DNA of 64,000 bases from Ambrosia x helenae (taxonomy: Eukaryota > Streptophyta > Magnoliopsida > Asterales > Asteraceae), in assembly GCA_030844895.1 (NCBI GenBank), contig CM061228.1:59908033-59972032 (forward strand). The letters run 5' to 3'. How positions within the stretch are numbered: position 1 is the stretch's first letter; every line of letters begins with the position of its first letter. Below are positions 35,307-46,709 of this stretch, piece after piece. The notes under the pieces were generated by a model, which searched no databases, was not told the DNA's origin, and saw nothing but the letters and a program-made list of their open reading frames with translations. Both the position numbers and the translations under genes were made by a program.

Positions 35307-37917
35307 TGTCACACCCTCAAATTCCACTTGCGGGGTTTTACCGCGAGGCGCATGACAAACCAGGATTCAAGTCAACGGTCACAATAAACAACACTATATG
35401 CAAAACACAATACCAAAAAGATATAATTATAAAAGCATAAACGGTAGCGGAAGCTTTAAATGTTTACAACCCAAAAGACATTGTTTTAAAGTTTAACAAG
35501 ACCATGCTCCTAACTCTAGACGCCCGTGCAGACTTGTGCGCCTAGTTCCCGTTGTAGCTACCTTAGCGACCTGAGAAAAACATGCCAAAAGACGTCAACA
35601 TATAATGCTGGTGAGTTCACAGGTTTGTTCAAAAATGTTATCCAAATGTTACCATGTCCATACTATATCAATGCTACCAAGTACGCTAGCTAGGCGTATG
35701 TTTTATTACTACTACGATTGGAAACCATTACTGGACACGTTTAGCAATGTTTAGCATGTTTAGCAGCCCGTAATGTTCAGCACGATAATGTTCCTGTTCG
35801 AGACAATATGCACCCGCCCGGCCCTCCAAGCCGACGAGTGGGGCAGGTCACGCCCAATAGATCTATCCACATTTCCCCCGTTGTGCAAACCCGCACATTC
35901 ATGGTTTCCCCGGGACTTTCCAAAAGATCGTATAGCAATATAAAGTTAAAACCATAGTATGACATACGTTACCAAAACAGTTTAGCGCATGTTTTCTCCC
36001 CAAAGTTAAAGCACTAAAAGTGGGGCCGTGAACTCACCTTAGATAGCGTTCTTCAAATATAACTAAAGATGTTTAGCCCTTGATAATCCCTCTACCGGAG
36101 ATCTATCAAAATGTTCACATAAGTGTTCCGACTAATAACCATAAGGTTATCTAGCCCCGATTGTCCAGATCGTAACCGAGTATGTTTTAAAACGTGTTTA
36201 AATGTTTAACCGACACACTAGACCGACCCGACATCCCGTTGGTGACCCATTACCCTAACTAATCAAGTACACATAGTTTACACACAAGGTTCAAGCATAA
36301 AACACTTAGTTTGTATCAAAAATCTCATTTTTGTTAATGTAGGGTCGAATGTAGTTCTGGGTGGTCGAAGGTGGCTTGTAAGTGGTCGAAGGTGTCTCTG
36401 TTTGGTCGAATGTGTCTCTGAAATTCCACCTTCGCCCCTTTTCCTTCCACCTTCGCCCTTTGTAGCACATTCGCCCCTTTAACTTCCAGGTTCGCCCCCT
36501 GGAATCCACCTTCGACCGTTCGACTGGTCGAAGGTATTCCAGGTTCGCCCCTGATGTCAGATTTTTCCAAAAACGCGTCGAAAAACATCCGAAAACATCA
36601 CGAAACATCACGAGTTACAGCAGTCAAGCATCATTAGTATATTCCTACGAAACCCTACCAATTTTACCCCAAAATCTATCCGTTTTAAAAGTTTCCTAAA
36701 ATGGTAAATTATGGAGATGTCACATCACCATGCATGAAGATATTACCCAATTAGGAACTTTCTGAAATCGATCAATAATCAGTTTATCATACTCGGATCA
36801 TTATGAACAAGAAACCCCTATCATAACCTTATCATAATCATCCCAAAAACAACCCCAAATCTAACTAAAAACCCCTTTAATCATCAAAAACACCATCAAC
36901 AATCAAAGGTACACGTTTCAATCATAACCCATCATTAATAACAGCCCTAGGTTGTAGTCATGTTATCTATACAACAAGTAATCATCAATCAATGCATAAT
37001 ATCATATTAACACATGTTTATTTGCATAAAAGCTCATTGTTTATGAATAGGTTTTGGTTTAGGAAAGGTTTTTATTCATAAGATAGGTTGATATCAGATC
37101 TGGACCATTTGGGTTTAGATTAAAACAAGCCAAAATTGTTTTAAAAAAGGATTTGTAATGAAGAACACACCTTAGATCTTCACTTGTAATGATTTAGAGA
37201 GTTAGGTTATGAAAAAACAAGCTCAAAAAACTCCTTCCCCAATGTTAATAGCTGATAGAGAGTGTTTAGAGGCGTTTAGGGTTTGTGAACTGGTGAAAAA
37301 TGGCTAAGGATGGTATTTATACCATCTGCACGTTCGCCCAGTTTATGTGGTCGAATGTGGAACTTTTCCACATTGCCCCTTTTTAGTGGTCGAATGTGGA
37401 ACTTTTCCACATTCGCCCACTTTGTTTTCTACGTTCGCCCAATTTTCAAACCCCATTTCCACATTCGCCAAAAAGTTCCACATTCAGGTCATCAGCACAC
37501 ATTTTTAACACATGTTAACAGCACTTTTAACACATGTTAACCTTTTCCAGTTTGTCGGTGTTTAATGCGTTCTAACACATCCTAACACATAAGCATGCAT
37601 CTATAGTCTATACTTAGCATGTTTAGGCACGTATAATTATTCGTACATCATTTAAGCAAGTATAAGCGTACAATCCACCACACGACCCATAATCTACACA
37701 TATACTTAATTAGTTTATGTAATGTCACCAACGACGGAACCCGGTACTAATGTATTCCCAAAACGACTCCCAATGATCCTCCAGATCATTGAACCCTGGA
37801 CAATCCTAATTTGACCCGACTCAACTAACCCAGTTAAGTTTGTTTATAAACGTTTCTCGCTAAGGTAGACTTAGATGTTTACTATTATGTTTAAGCCGAA
37901 CATGCCGGGGTGTCACA
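35307..37917 (-). repeat. 5' LTR of element C (2,611 bp)
   Basis: Partner of 27351-29955, ending at 37917 with TGTGACACCCCGGC (one extra C). TATA at 37314-37321, motif clusters at 37327-37486 and 36340-36556, donor-like GT at 37170. Differences from the 3' LTR are mainly homopolymer-length changes. Confidence 0.94.
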
Positions 37918-37922
37918 AAATA
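37918..37922. other. Target-site duplication AAATA, right of element C
   Basis: Matches 27346-27350; the only five bases of flank left before the assembly gap. Confidence 0.8.
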
Positions 37923-38022
37923 NNNNNNNNNNNNNNNNNNNNNNNNNNNNNNNNNNNNNNNNNNNNNNNNNNNNNNNNNNNNNNNNNNNNNNNNNNNNNN
38001 NNNNNNNNNNNNNNNNNNNNNN
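37923..38022. other. Assembly gap (100 N)
   Basis: Exactly 100 N, the usual placeholder for unknown size. By comparison with the complete LTR at 47010-50887, at least 1.6 kb of the left LTR of element E is missing here, plus any satellite between C and E. Confidence 0.97.
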
Positions 38023-40266
38023 CATGTGTTTTATAGAAATATTTTCATATGTTCTTCCTCCTAACACATGTTACTTGGAAGGTTTAAAATACTTATGTAT
38101 TTTTAACCCAACTTGTTAACTAACTACAAAAATGTTTCCAATACTTTTATATTCCCATTTATATAAAGTATTCATTTTTGTATAATTTCTCAAGTTGTTT
38201 AATATTTTTATAAAATCTCTATTTTATAAAAATCCTTATGTTAATACAATCCATATTTTATAACGTTCAAAAATTATACTTTTTATACAAAAATACCCAA
38301 GTATATCTACTAGTATTTACCAAATCGTCCTTAGAAATTATTACTTATACTTTTGACACCAAACTTTCCATTATTGTACTTTTGGACTAATAGTTTCTAA
38401 ATATCCATTTTAGTCCTCTAACTTTCAAAGTTACAATATTAGTCCCTTAACTTTCAAATGTTGCATTTTTCCACTCTAACTTCCAAAGTTAAGCATTTTT
38501 TCACTCAAAATAGTAGACTTTGAAGATCATCTTTTATTGGTAAGTTATTTTTGTACCAAAACACTTTTATTAGTCTTATATTCCATATATAAGACTACTT
38601 GTATGTGTGTTTTATGTATTTGCCCATTATATCAAAATATCATTCTTCTAAGTAAGTAAACTTTAATTTTTCATCTTCTTTATTCTTGAACTACTACTAA
38701 CATGTTCCATCATTTATTATGTCTTGGATGATCATATAAAGATGATTAAAGTTACTTTTTAACACATTCAAGTTATTTCCAAAATCTTTACCAAATCATC
38801 ATCCTACTTAGTGTATGTGTAGATTTTATACATTTTCAAGATCACTACTTTATCATCATCAAACCCATGATTTATTTACATATCTTTAATCATCTATTTT
38901 ACTCATGTAAAACCTATTAAAGATTATGTTTCAAACCAACATTTAAACCCTTCATGTACAACTTGCTTCTAAGAACACATACATGAATAATAATAATCAA
39001 AAACAAGGTTAAGAAGCTTACTACTAGCACAAGGCTAGGAAGACAAAACCTTGGATTTTGAGAGGGGTTTAGTGTGTTCTTCCTTAATGGTTAAGCTCCA
39101 AGCTTGAAACACACAATAGGGGTTTGGATGATGGATTGTTTTGAGTGATTTGGAGATGTAAAAACTTGAAAGAAGAATGTATATGGGGGAGGGGAAACCT
39201 ACGGCCAAGAAGGAAAAAAGGAAGAGAGGATTTTGCTTTGTTTCTCCAAGTCTCTAACACATGTTTACTTATAAGCTCACCAATCTTCCATGGATTGCAT
39301 GTGATCATTACTAAAGATTCAAGAGATTTAAGAAGTACACAAGTGATCTTGGATGGGTGTGGGAAGGTGCATGTGGCCGTGGGTTTTGAGAGCCAAAGGG
39401 AGGGTGATAAAATCTTTCCAAAATCTCTAGTAATCATACTTGATCTTATACTTGGATTTTTATCCATGCATGTGTGTGTACTTTAGTATCATTACTTGAG
39501 AATGTCTTGGATTATTAGGGCCCTATGGCCGATTTCTTTGCAAGGGAGGGGACAAGAGAGTGCTTACTTTGTACTTCAAGCTTACACCTTTTTCTTATGC
39601 AAAGCATGCTTTATACTAGCTTGTAGATTATTATCATTATCACTCTTGCATGGATATAATTATGGCCATTAGGCCGGCCCTTGGATGGGTTTAGGTGGGG
39701 TCCACCACTTCAAATATTTACCCAATACTTGTTATGTTTAATTCCTCGTCGTTCGGGTGTCGTTCGGGTATTTTTCGGATTTAATCACGCGTTATTCGGA
39801 CATTAAAAATACCTTTAATAACCCTTAAATATAGTCTAATTTAAGCATTGATTGGTTATTTAGGCCTTTGCCGGGTGAAATTATGAGTTATACGCGTATC
39901 AGGTGCGGTACGCGCATTTTATTTCGTTACCGGGAGATTTGTACAAGACGTTTCCACTTATGGTTTTGGAGTTCCAAAACTCATTATATTTTTGTGAAAA
40001 TACCCTTTATTTTATATCCTGGGTGTCCGGGATCCTTTTCGTTTATTTAATTATTACCGGGTAATTGCCAACGTCCATACCGGATAGTTTATTCGCACAT
40101 GATCCAATCATGTTTTACCATTAAACGTATGCATTCCTATGCATTATTTGGAAATTGCTATCTCCTAAGGCCTTGATAATTAAATCACACATGATTGCAT
40201 TTAATTACGTTAATCATATATTAATATAATTTGTACGGAATTACCTTATTTTTGCCGGTTGTTACA
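38023..40266 (-). repeat. 3' LTR of element E (truncated by gap)
   Basis: Corresponds to about 48642-50887 of the complete LTR. Minus-strand start TGTAACAACCGGC at 40266. Most differences from the partner are single-base homopolymer indels. No gene is seen; reading frames at 39084-39486 are LTR shadows. Confidence 0.93.
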
Positions 40267-40302
40267 TTCTCCCCCCGTTAAGAGAATTCCGTCCCGGAAT
40301 TC
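40267..40302 (-). promoter_or_regulatory. PPT and hairpin of element E
   Basis: Minus-strand polypurine tract GGGGGGAGAA (40276-40267) touching the LTR start, and a perfect hairpin GAATTCCG-GGA-CGGAATTC (40284-40302) just before it. The hairpin overlaps the inferred pol stop codon TGA (40303-40301), as in B and C. Confidence 0.82.
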
Positions 40303-43300
40303 ACTTCGAGTTCTCCGGTATAGGTGTCTTCTCGAATAGGGCGGGATACTTTTGCTTCATCCGTCCAGCCTTTCCCACGTGAACTCCGGTCCACGCTTGG
40401 CATTCCAGCGCACTTTGACCAATCTGATCTTGCTCTTGCTGCGCCTTAGTTTTTGGACCTTCCAATCAGTTACCTCGATTGGTTCTTCAACAAAATGTAA
40501 CTTGTCGTCAATTGGATTTCGTCTGCTGGAATGATGAGAGTTTCGTCGGATAGACACTTTTTCAAATTTGACACGTGAAACGTGTCGTGTATTCCACTAA
40601 GCTCTTGAGGCAACTTGAGCTTGTATGCCACTGTGCCCACCCTGGACAAGACTTCGAACGGTCCAATATATCGTGGGTTCAGCTTTCCGCGCTTTCCAAA
40701 GCGCGCGACACCTTTCCAAGGTGACACTTTTAGTAGGACCCTGTCTCCGACTTGAAATTCTAAAGGCTTTCGCCTCATATCAGCATAGCTTTTCTGGCGG
40801 TCACGGGCCGCTTTGAGGCGTTCTTCTTTATCAAAAAGACCTTGTCCGTCGTCTCTTGAACAATTTCGGGCCCGTGAGTTGTTTTTCTCCAACTTCCGCC
40901 CAACATAACGGCGATCGACACTTGCGTCCATATAGAGCTTCAAACGGTGCGGCTTGAATGCTCGTATGATAACTGTTGTTATAGGAAAATTCTACCAATG
41001 GCAAGTGCGTATCCCAATTACCTCCGAAATCAATCGCGCATGCCCGTAACATATCTTCCAAGGTCTGGATGGTTCGTTCACTTTGACCATCCGTTTGGGG
41101 GTGATATGCGGTACTCATGTCGAGGCGAGTACCGAGGGCTTCATTTAAACTTTCCCAAAATCTTGAAGTGAAACGACTATCTCGATCGGAGATGATAGAA
41201 ACAGGTACACCGTGTTTAGACACCACTTCCTTAATGTATAAACGGGTCAGTTTCTCCAACTTGTCCGTTTCGCGAATCGGAAGGAAGTGTGCAGATTTAG
41301 TCAATCGATCAACGATTACCCAGATCGTGTCATGGCCGCTTGTTGTCTTGGGTAACTTGGTAATGAAATCCATGGTAATTCGTTCCCATTTCCATTCCGG
41401 TATTTCCGGTTGCTGGAGCAGACCGGAAGGTCTCTGATGCTCAGCCTTGACCTTTGCGCAAGTCAAACATCGCGCAACATATGCCGCTATATCTCTTTTG
41501 AAATTCGGCCACCAATAAAGTTCCTTCAAATCGTGGAACATCTTGTCTGCGCCAGGGTGAACCGAATATCTAGAACTGTGAGCTTCGGCCAACACTAGCT
41601 CACGCAATCCCCCGTACACTGGGACCCAAATTCTATTCATGAAATACAGTGTCTGGTCTGCCTTTGGTTCCAGTGAGTCAACCATCTTTCGTAATCTTTC
41701 ACCTTTGACATTCTCAGGTTTAAGGCGTTAACTTGAGCTTCACGAATTCGTTCAGTCAGATTCGTGTGGATAGTCAGACCCAAAGCTCGGACACGCAATG
41801 GTTTAACCCGTTCCTTGCGACTCAAGGCGTCGGCCACAACGTTCGCCTTACCGGGATGGTACTTTATCTCACAATCGTAATCGTTTAATAATTCGACCCA
41901 TCGCCGTTGTCGCATGTTTAAATCCTTCTGATCAAAGATGTATTGCAAACTCTTATGATCAGTGAAAATCGTGCACCTGGTTCCGTACAAATAGTGCCTC
42001 CATATCTTGAGATCGAATACCACTGCACCTAATTCCAAATCGTGTGTAGTGTAGTTCTTCTCATGGATTTTCAGTTTCCTGGAAGCATATGCTATTACTT
42101 TTTCTCGCTGCATCAATACACAACCCAAGCCTTGATGTGAGGCATCACAGTAAACCACAAAGTCCTCCGTACCATCGGGAGTGATAGTATCGGAGCGCCA
42201 CATAATTTGTCTTTTAACAATTGGAATGCTGCCTCTTGCTTTTCCGTCCACTCGAATTTCTTATCCTTTTGGGTTAACATGGTTAAAGCTTGTGCTATCT
42301 TTGAAAAGTTCTCGATGAACCTTCTGTAATAACCCGCAAGGCCAAGAAATTGTCGTACTTCGGTAGGAGTTCGAGGGGCTTCCCAATTTTTAATTGCCTC
42401 GATCTTGGCGGGATCGACGTGTATGCCCTTATCGTTTACCACGTGGCCTAAAAAGTGAACTTCCCGAATCCAAAAGTCACACTTTGAGAATTTAGCGTAG
42501 AGCTTCTCTTTGCGTAATACTTCAAGAATTAATCGAAGGTGATTCTCGTGGTCTTCTTTTGTGCGTGAATAGATCAAAATATCGTCAATGAAGACAATGA
42601 CGAATTTATCCAGGTATGGCTTACACACGCGGTTCATTAGGTCCATGAAAACCGCTGGTGCGTTGGTTAAGCCGAACGACATTACCAAAAATTCATAGTG
42701 CCCATACCGGGTTCTGAAGGCCGTCTTTGGTACATCCTCTTCTTGTATACACAACTGGTGATAGCCAGACCTCAGATCAATTTTGGAGTAATAGCTAGAC
42801 CCTTGGAGCTGATCAAATAAATCGTCGATCCTGGGGAGAGGATAGCGATTCTTGATGGTTAGCTTGTTCAGCTCTCGATAGTCGATGCACATGCGAAATG
42901 TGCCATCCTTCTTCTTTACGAATAAGACGGGAGCTCCCCAAGGTGAGAAACTCGGCCTTATAAAACCTTTGTCCAATAATTCTTGTAGCTGGCTGGACAG
43001 TTCCTGCATCTCTGATGGAGCTAGGCGGTATGGCGATCGTGCCACAGGAGCAGCTCCAGGAACGAGGTCGATGCGGAACTCGACTTGTCGAGGTGGTGGC
43101 AACCCCGGCAAATCTTCTGGGAATACATCCGGAAAATCTCTAGCTACTGGAATGTCTTCCAACTTTCGCTCGTCGGCCTTCTTGTCCACTACGTGTGCCA
43201 AGAATGCGACAAGCCCTTTTCTTAGGCACTTACGAGCCTTCATGCTTGAAATAATCCTTAGCGGCGTCCCGTGCCTTTCCCCTTGAATTGAGAGAGTTTC

Positions 43301-43649
43301 ACCGCTTGCGAGGGGGACTTGAATGACTTTATCGTTGCAAATCACGACGGCATGATGTGCGGACAACCAGTCCATGCCGACAACTATGTCGAAACTTCCC
43401 AATACGACTGGCAAAAGATCAATCCCAAACTCGTGCCCACAGAGTTCTAACTTACAATCTTTCGCTACTTCTCTCGTTTCAATAGTTTTACCATTAGCCA
43501 GTTCTATGGAGTAGGGTGTATCTAGTTTACTAGTTTTTAATCCAAGTAGTCTTTTAAACTCAATGGATACGAAGCTAAAGTCAGCACCGGTATCAAATAA
43601 TACAGAGGCATAATGACCATTAAGAGGAAACGTACCAGTGACCACGTTG
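40301..43649 (-). pseudogene. pol: Pol polyprotein (PR-RT-RH-IN-CHD), element E
   Basis: Protease LFDTGADFSF near 43594. RT with YRELNKLTIKNRYPLPRID and FIDDILIYS near 42580-42600. RNase H with YCDASHQGLG and TDHKSLQ. Integrase with CLTCAKVK (about 41460), TMDF, ISDRDSRF and YHPQTDGQSERTIQ. Chromodomain with KVRWN and PEFTWER (about 40370-40480). Frame breaks near 42190, 41690, 40880, 40530 and 40370 each look like single-base indels. After the last, the frame with the MKQKYPALFE tail reaches a TGA at 40303-40301. Domain motifs are intact, so the element is young or its sequence has consensus errors. Confidence 0.92.
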
Positions 43650-44905
43650 GGGTCTTGTCGTGCATCACCGGCTCCAATCACAAATGCCCGCCCGCGGGCT
43701 TGGTTGTTGATCTTGGGGCAATCCTTTTTCCAATGGTCCAGTGACCCGCATGCGAAGCATGGTCTAGCCCCTCCGTTCTTCGGTGCTCCGGACCGGCAGT
43801 CTTCAGTCTTGTGCCCTGTGCGGTGGCACTTTCCACAAGTTAACCCATTATTCCTTCCCTGATTACCCTGTTTACCACCATTACCACGCCCTGTGGCAAC
43901 ATATCCTTTCCCTTTCTTGTTTGAGCTACCCGATGCTCTGTCCCTCTTCCCTTCATCCCGTTTCCTTTTCCCAAATCTCGGCTTGTTCCCCTGATCGTTC
44001 GACACAACGGCTGAGTTTGTCCCCTGATTCTTGGCTTCTACGCTGCTAGCCTCAGAAATTTTCAGTCCCGAAACTTGTCGGATCAGCGTACCCATGCGAA
44101 TAGCATCTTCGGTGAGGCTTAGCGCAAGATCAATGGTTGCGCGCATGGTCGTAGGTTTGGAAGCAGTGACCATGCTGCGTATTTGCGGTGCTAAGCCGAA
44201 CAAATAACGCTCTATCTTGTTGCTTTCAGGGTGACCAAACGTGGCACTAATCTGGCGAGATCATGGAATCGGGACGTATAGCCAGTCACGTCCGCTCCTA
44301 TCATAGTGAGGTTCCAGAATTCAGTTTCCAGTTTCTGTACCTCACTTGCCGGGCGGTATTCGGCAATCATGAGTTCCTTCAGTTCCGCCCATGACAGGGA
44401 GTAAGCAGTATCGTCACCCAATGACTGTACTTGTCCATTCCACCACGTTAGTGCTTGATCCAAGAACAAGTTGGTGGAGTACATGACCGACTGACGAGGG
44501 GTACACCCACTGATACAGATCACTGCCTCGGTCTTTTCGAACCACTTGACCAGGCCAACAGATCCTTCTGTGCCGTTGAAGTTGATCGGCTTGCAGTCTA
44601 AGAAGGCTTTGAAAGTGCAGCCACGCTCTCGCGAGGCCGTTTCTGCATTAATAAAGTTGTATGTTATTATGGGATAGGAGTTTTAGGATATTCTCCCATC
44701 GCTTTATCAATTATTTTTAAACCTTCTTACCATTGGGGGAGGTTTCTCGTCGGTCGCTTCCCGTTAAGTCACGTGACCGTTCGGAGCGAGCGGCTTCATG
44801 CTCCGCGATCGCTCGGGCTATGCGCTCCAAGATCATGGTTTCAAGTTCAGCTGGTGTAGCGGGCAGTCCGTCTGCGCCGCTGTTGCTTCTGGTGGCTGGT
44901 GCCAT
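43650..44905 (-). pseudogene. gag: Gag with a probable intron, element E
   Basis: ATG at 44905. Exon 1 (44905-44731) encodes 58 codons plus one base of an Ala/Glu/Arg-rich start. An 88-nt intron (44730-44643) follows, and exon 2 continues in the same frame through GCTFKAFLDCKP and the ALTWWNG capsid motif to about 44212. There one C appears missing from a run (a frameshift). The gag then continues to two zinc knuckles, CGKCHRTGHKTEDC (about 43840-43796) and CFACGSLDHWKKDC (about 43759-43715). Without splicing, gag would stop at codon 63. Unlike A-C it lacks the Gly/Arg-rich MSG tail. Confidence 0.85.
44643..44730 (-). other. Probable 88-nt spliceosomal intron in gag of element E
   Basis: Minus strand: donor AATG|GTAAGAAG, AT-rich body, branch-like TTATTAAT, acceptor TTAATGCAG|AAAC. 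It carries an in-frame stop when unspliced. Removal joins 58 codons plus one base to the next two bases and keeps the gag frame open for at least 140 codons. Length and AT content fit small plant introns. Confidence 0.75.
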
Positions 44906-45380
44906 TTTTCTTCAATAATAATTATCAAAGGTTAATTTGGCAAACATTTATACAATATAAAGCATAAATAACAAACCAGAATATGAACACAATAATCAAC
45001 ACCATGTCATCACACAACATACCAACACATCATACAGAATAAATAATAATCAACACAACATCACCACACAATCACACAAATCACAATATATGGAGTAAGC
45101 AATAATAATCGTAGACAACAACATATTTCACCATAATAATAATAAGATTTTTCATTAATTTCAATAGTACGAGTACAATGCTTGTTCATAATAACAAAAT
45201 AGGGAATACATCCCTTATACAATACATTGTTTTTGAAATAAATAAAACATCATATCATGTGCCGTCGTACCCGTACGGCTAGGCAAAATGCAGACGAGTG
45301 TCATAACTCGTGCTATACTACCATACTGCTGCTACTATATACATAAGCAAGTGATTCTTCCGTGCGTCCCTGATACATCC
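44906..45380 (-). other. T-rich spacer between extra ORF and gag, element E
   Basis: 475 bp with no ORF. On the transcribed strand it is T-rich and low in complexity (many TTATTATT and TGTTG runs) and ends ATTATTGAAG just before the gag ATG. It resembles intron sequence more than a coding or UTR region, but I cannot identify a clear donor. Confidence 0.5.
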
Positions 45381-46709
45381 CTACTGTGGCGGTGGCGGCG
45401 GAAACTGGTACTGTGGTGCATGCATACTGATCGTCATGCTAATCGCCATGATGCGCTCATATAAGAACTGCCGATGCGCAAAATGCGCATCACCTGTAAT
45501 ACCACACTGTGCGTCCATGCTCAGTAACTCTTCTGCATAGTGCGCCAAAGCATCTCGTGCATCAATCATCCGCGTCCACATCAGACGGGTCTGCTGCTCT
45601 ACCTGGTTCACGGTGCGCTGCACCGTGTCTGCGAGGGTCTGGAAGTCTCGCTGTAGGGAGATAGCAGTGGACCATGCTGGTCCGGATAGGGGTGTCATCC
45701 TAGGTGGCTGGGATGGTCCGGGTATATCTGGGTGAGCTGACGGGAATGGGCCAAAGGGGGCTGGTATCGGTATGTGAGGAAGCAACGGGGCAAAACCCTG
45801 TGGTCTGGGGGTAAAGTGAGGTGGCATCATGTAGGGGTCCCCTGCACCCAGAGGATACGGTGCAGGTGGCATGCTGGGCAGGGTGGGGATCGGCAGTGTC
45901 ATGGCTGCTGTGGGTGGTGGTACAGGCTCGGCCAATGGGGCCAATAGAGGCTCTGAAACAGTGGCCCACTCTGGGGTGGACACCACTACAGTGGGGGTAG
46001 GAGGGCTTGCGGTGGCGAAAGCTGCCATACCTGCCCTGCGTAGCTCAGAGCTATCGGCGGGGCTACCCTCAAGGACATGTGCTGCTATGGCTGGCCCCTC
46101 CTGAGGTGCGGGCTCAAGTGGTGCTGGTGGGGCTACGGGGTCAGCAGGTGCGTCCTCTATCATTGGAGCCACTGGCTCCTCCTGGACGGCTGGGATTTCG
46201 GGTACCAGCATGTGCTCAACCGAGGCTACGGAATCGTCGTCCGAGTCATCAGATATCCACCCGTTCCTCCCACGGGAGATCGGCATGAGTCTCATGCCTG
46301 GAGGAATGTGGATGTGTGGTACAGGTGCTGGCTCATGCTCAACGTGAGCCTGTCTGTCGAACGGAGACTCTGCCATCTCTGACTGGGCTGGGATCGGTCG
46401 TGACGGACCGGCGCAGCCTTCAGGGAAGTCCCTGATGGCTCGGATGGGGCGTGGGGCTAAAGGTGCGGCAGGTACAATAGGTAGCGGTGCGTCGACCACG
46501 GCGGCCGCGTCGTCCCCTACGGGTGCCCAGTCAGGATCCTCGCTAGGATCCGTCTCGTCCGAATCGTCGTCTGAACCCCCTGCGACGTCCATCTCCACGT
46601 CGTCGTCTTCCGCATCGAGTACTACCAGCTCGACTGGCTCAGGCGGAGGTGCGGGAATGATCTGTAAGCTACTATCATAACTGGGCGCTATGCTTCCAGC
46701 GTCCGACAT
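45381..46709 (-). CDS. Extra ORF upstream of gag (442 aa, unknown function), element E
   Basis: Intact frame in the same orientation as gag, between PBS and gag. I chose the ATG at 46709 because it follows TTTTGCCAG (the same context as the gag starts of A and C); a frame-compatible TTG three codons upstream is unlikely to be used. The N-terminus is acidic (Asp/Glu-rich, about residues 25-75), the middle is long, disordered and Pro/Ala-rich, and the C-terminal quarter (about 340-400) is predicted helical with Gln/Leu repeats such as LADTVQRTVNQVEQQTRL. The tail is QFPPPPPQ. No zinc finger, catalytic motif, signal peptide or membrane segment is seen. It is not homologous to gag by eye. Its integrity, in an element whose pol is broken, suggests selection or recent origin. 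Function unknown. Confidence 0.8.
   Translation of the reverse strand: MSDAGSIAPSYDSSLQIIPAPPPEPVELVVLDAEDDDVEMDVAGGSDDDSDETDPSEDPDWAPVGDDAAAVVDAPLPIVPAAPLAPRPIRAIRDFPEGCAGPSRPIPAQSEMAESPFDRQAHVEHEPAPVPHIHIPPGMRLMPISRGRNGWISDDSDDDSVASVEHMLVPEIPAVQEEPVAPMIEDAPADPVAPPAPLEPAPQEGPAIAAHVLEGSPADSSELRRAGMAAFATASPPTPTVVVSTPEWATVSEPLLAPLAEPVPPPTAAMTLPIPTLPSMPPAPYPLGAGDPYMMPPHFTPRPQGFAPLLPHIPIPAPFGPFPSAHPDIPGPSQPPRMTPLSGPAWSTAISLQRDFQTLADTVQRTVNQVEQQTRLMWTRMIDARDALAHYAEELLSMDAQCGITGDAHFAHRQFLYERIMAISMTISMHAPQYQFPPPPPQ

Larger units (their letters stand above)
27351..37917 (-). mobile_element. Element C: full-length Ty3/gypsy chromovirus (10,567 bp)
   Basis: Minus-strand order: 5' LTR (37917-35307), PBS, leader, gag, protease, RT, RNase H, integrase, chromodomain, double PPT, 3' LTR (29955-27351). 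It is bounded by AAATA on both sides, so it is an intact insertion into satellite DNA. The LTRs differ by few substitutions but many homopolymer indels. All autonomous functions are represented, yet several single-base frameshifts interrupt gag-pol. The Met-tRNA PBS, long LTRs and C-terminal chromodomain indicate the Tekay/Del lineage. Confidence 0.95.

Noticed and set aside
37910..38119. Reading frame across the gap
   Set aside because: It consists largely of N and joins unrelated sequences.
39084..39486. Two opposite frames of 113-127 codons in LTR E
   Set aside because: Overlap each other on opposite strands inside an LTR and are disrupted in the second LTR copy (49645-50050).
45700..46680. 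Several open frames on both strands overlapping the extra ORF of E
   Set aside because: Shadows of a GC-rich, proline-rich coding frame; the 442-codon frame is the longest, has the right orientation and a conserved start context.
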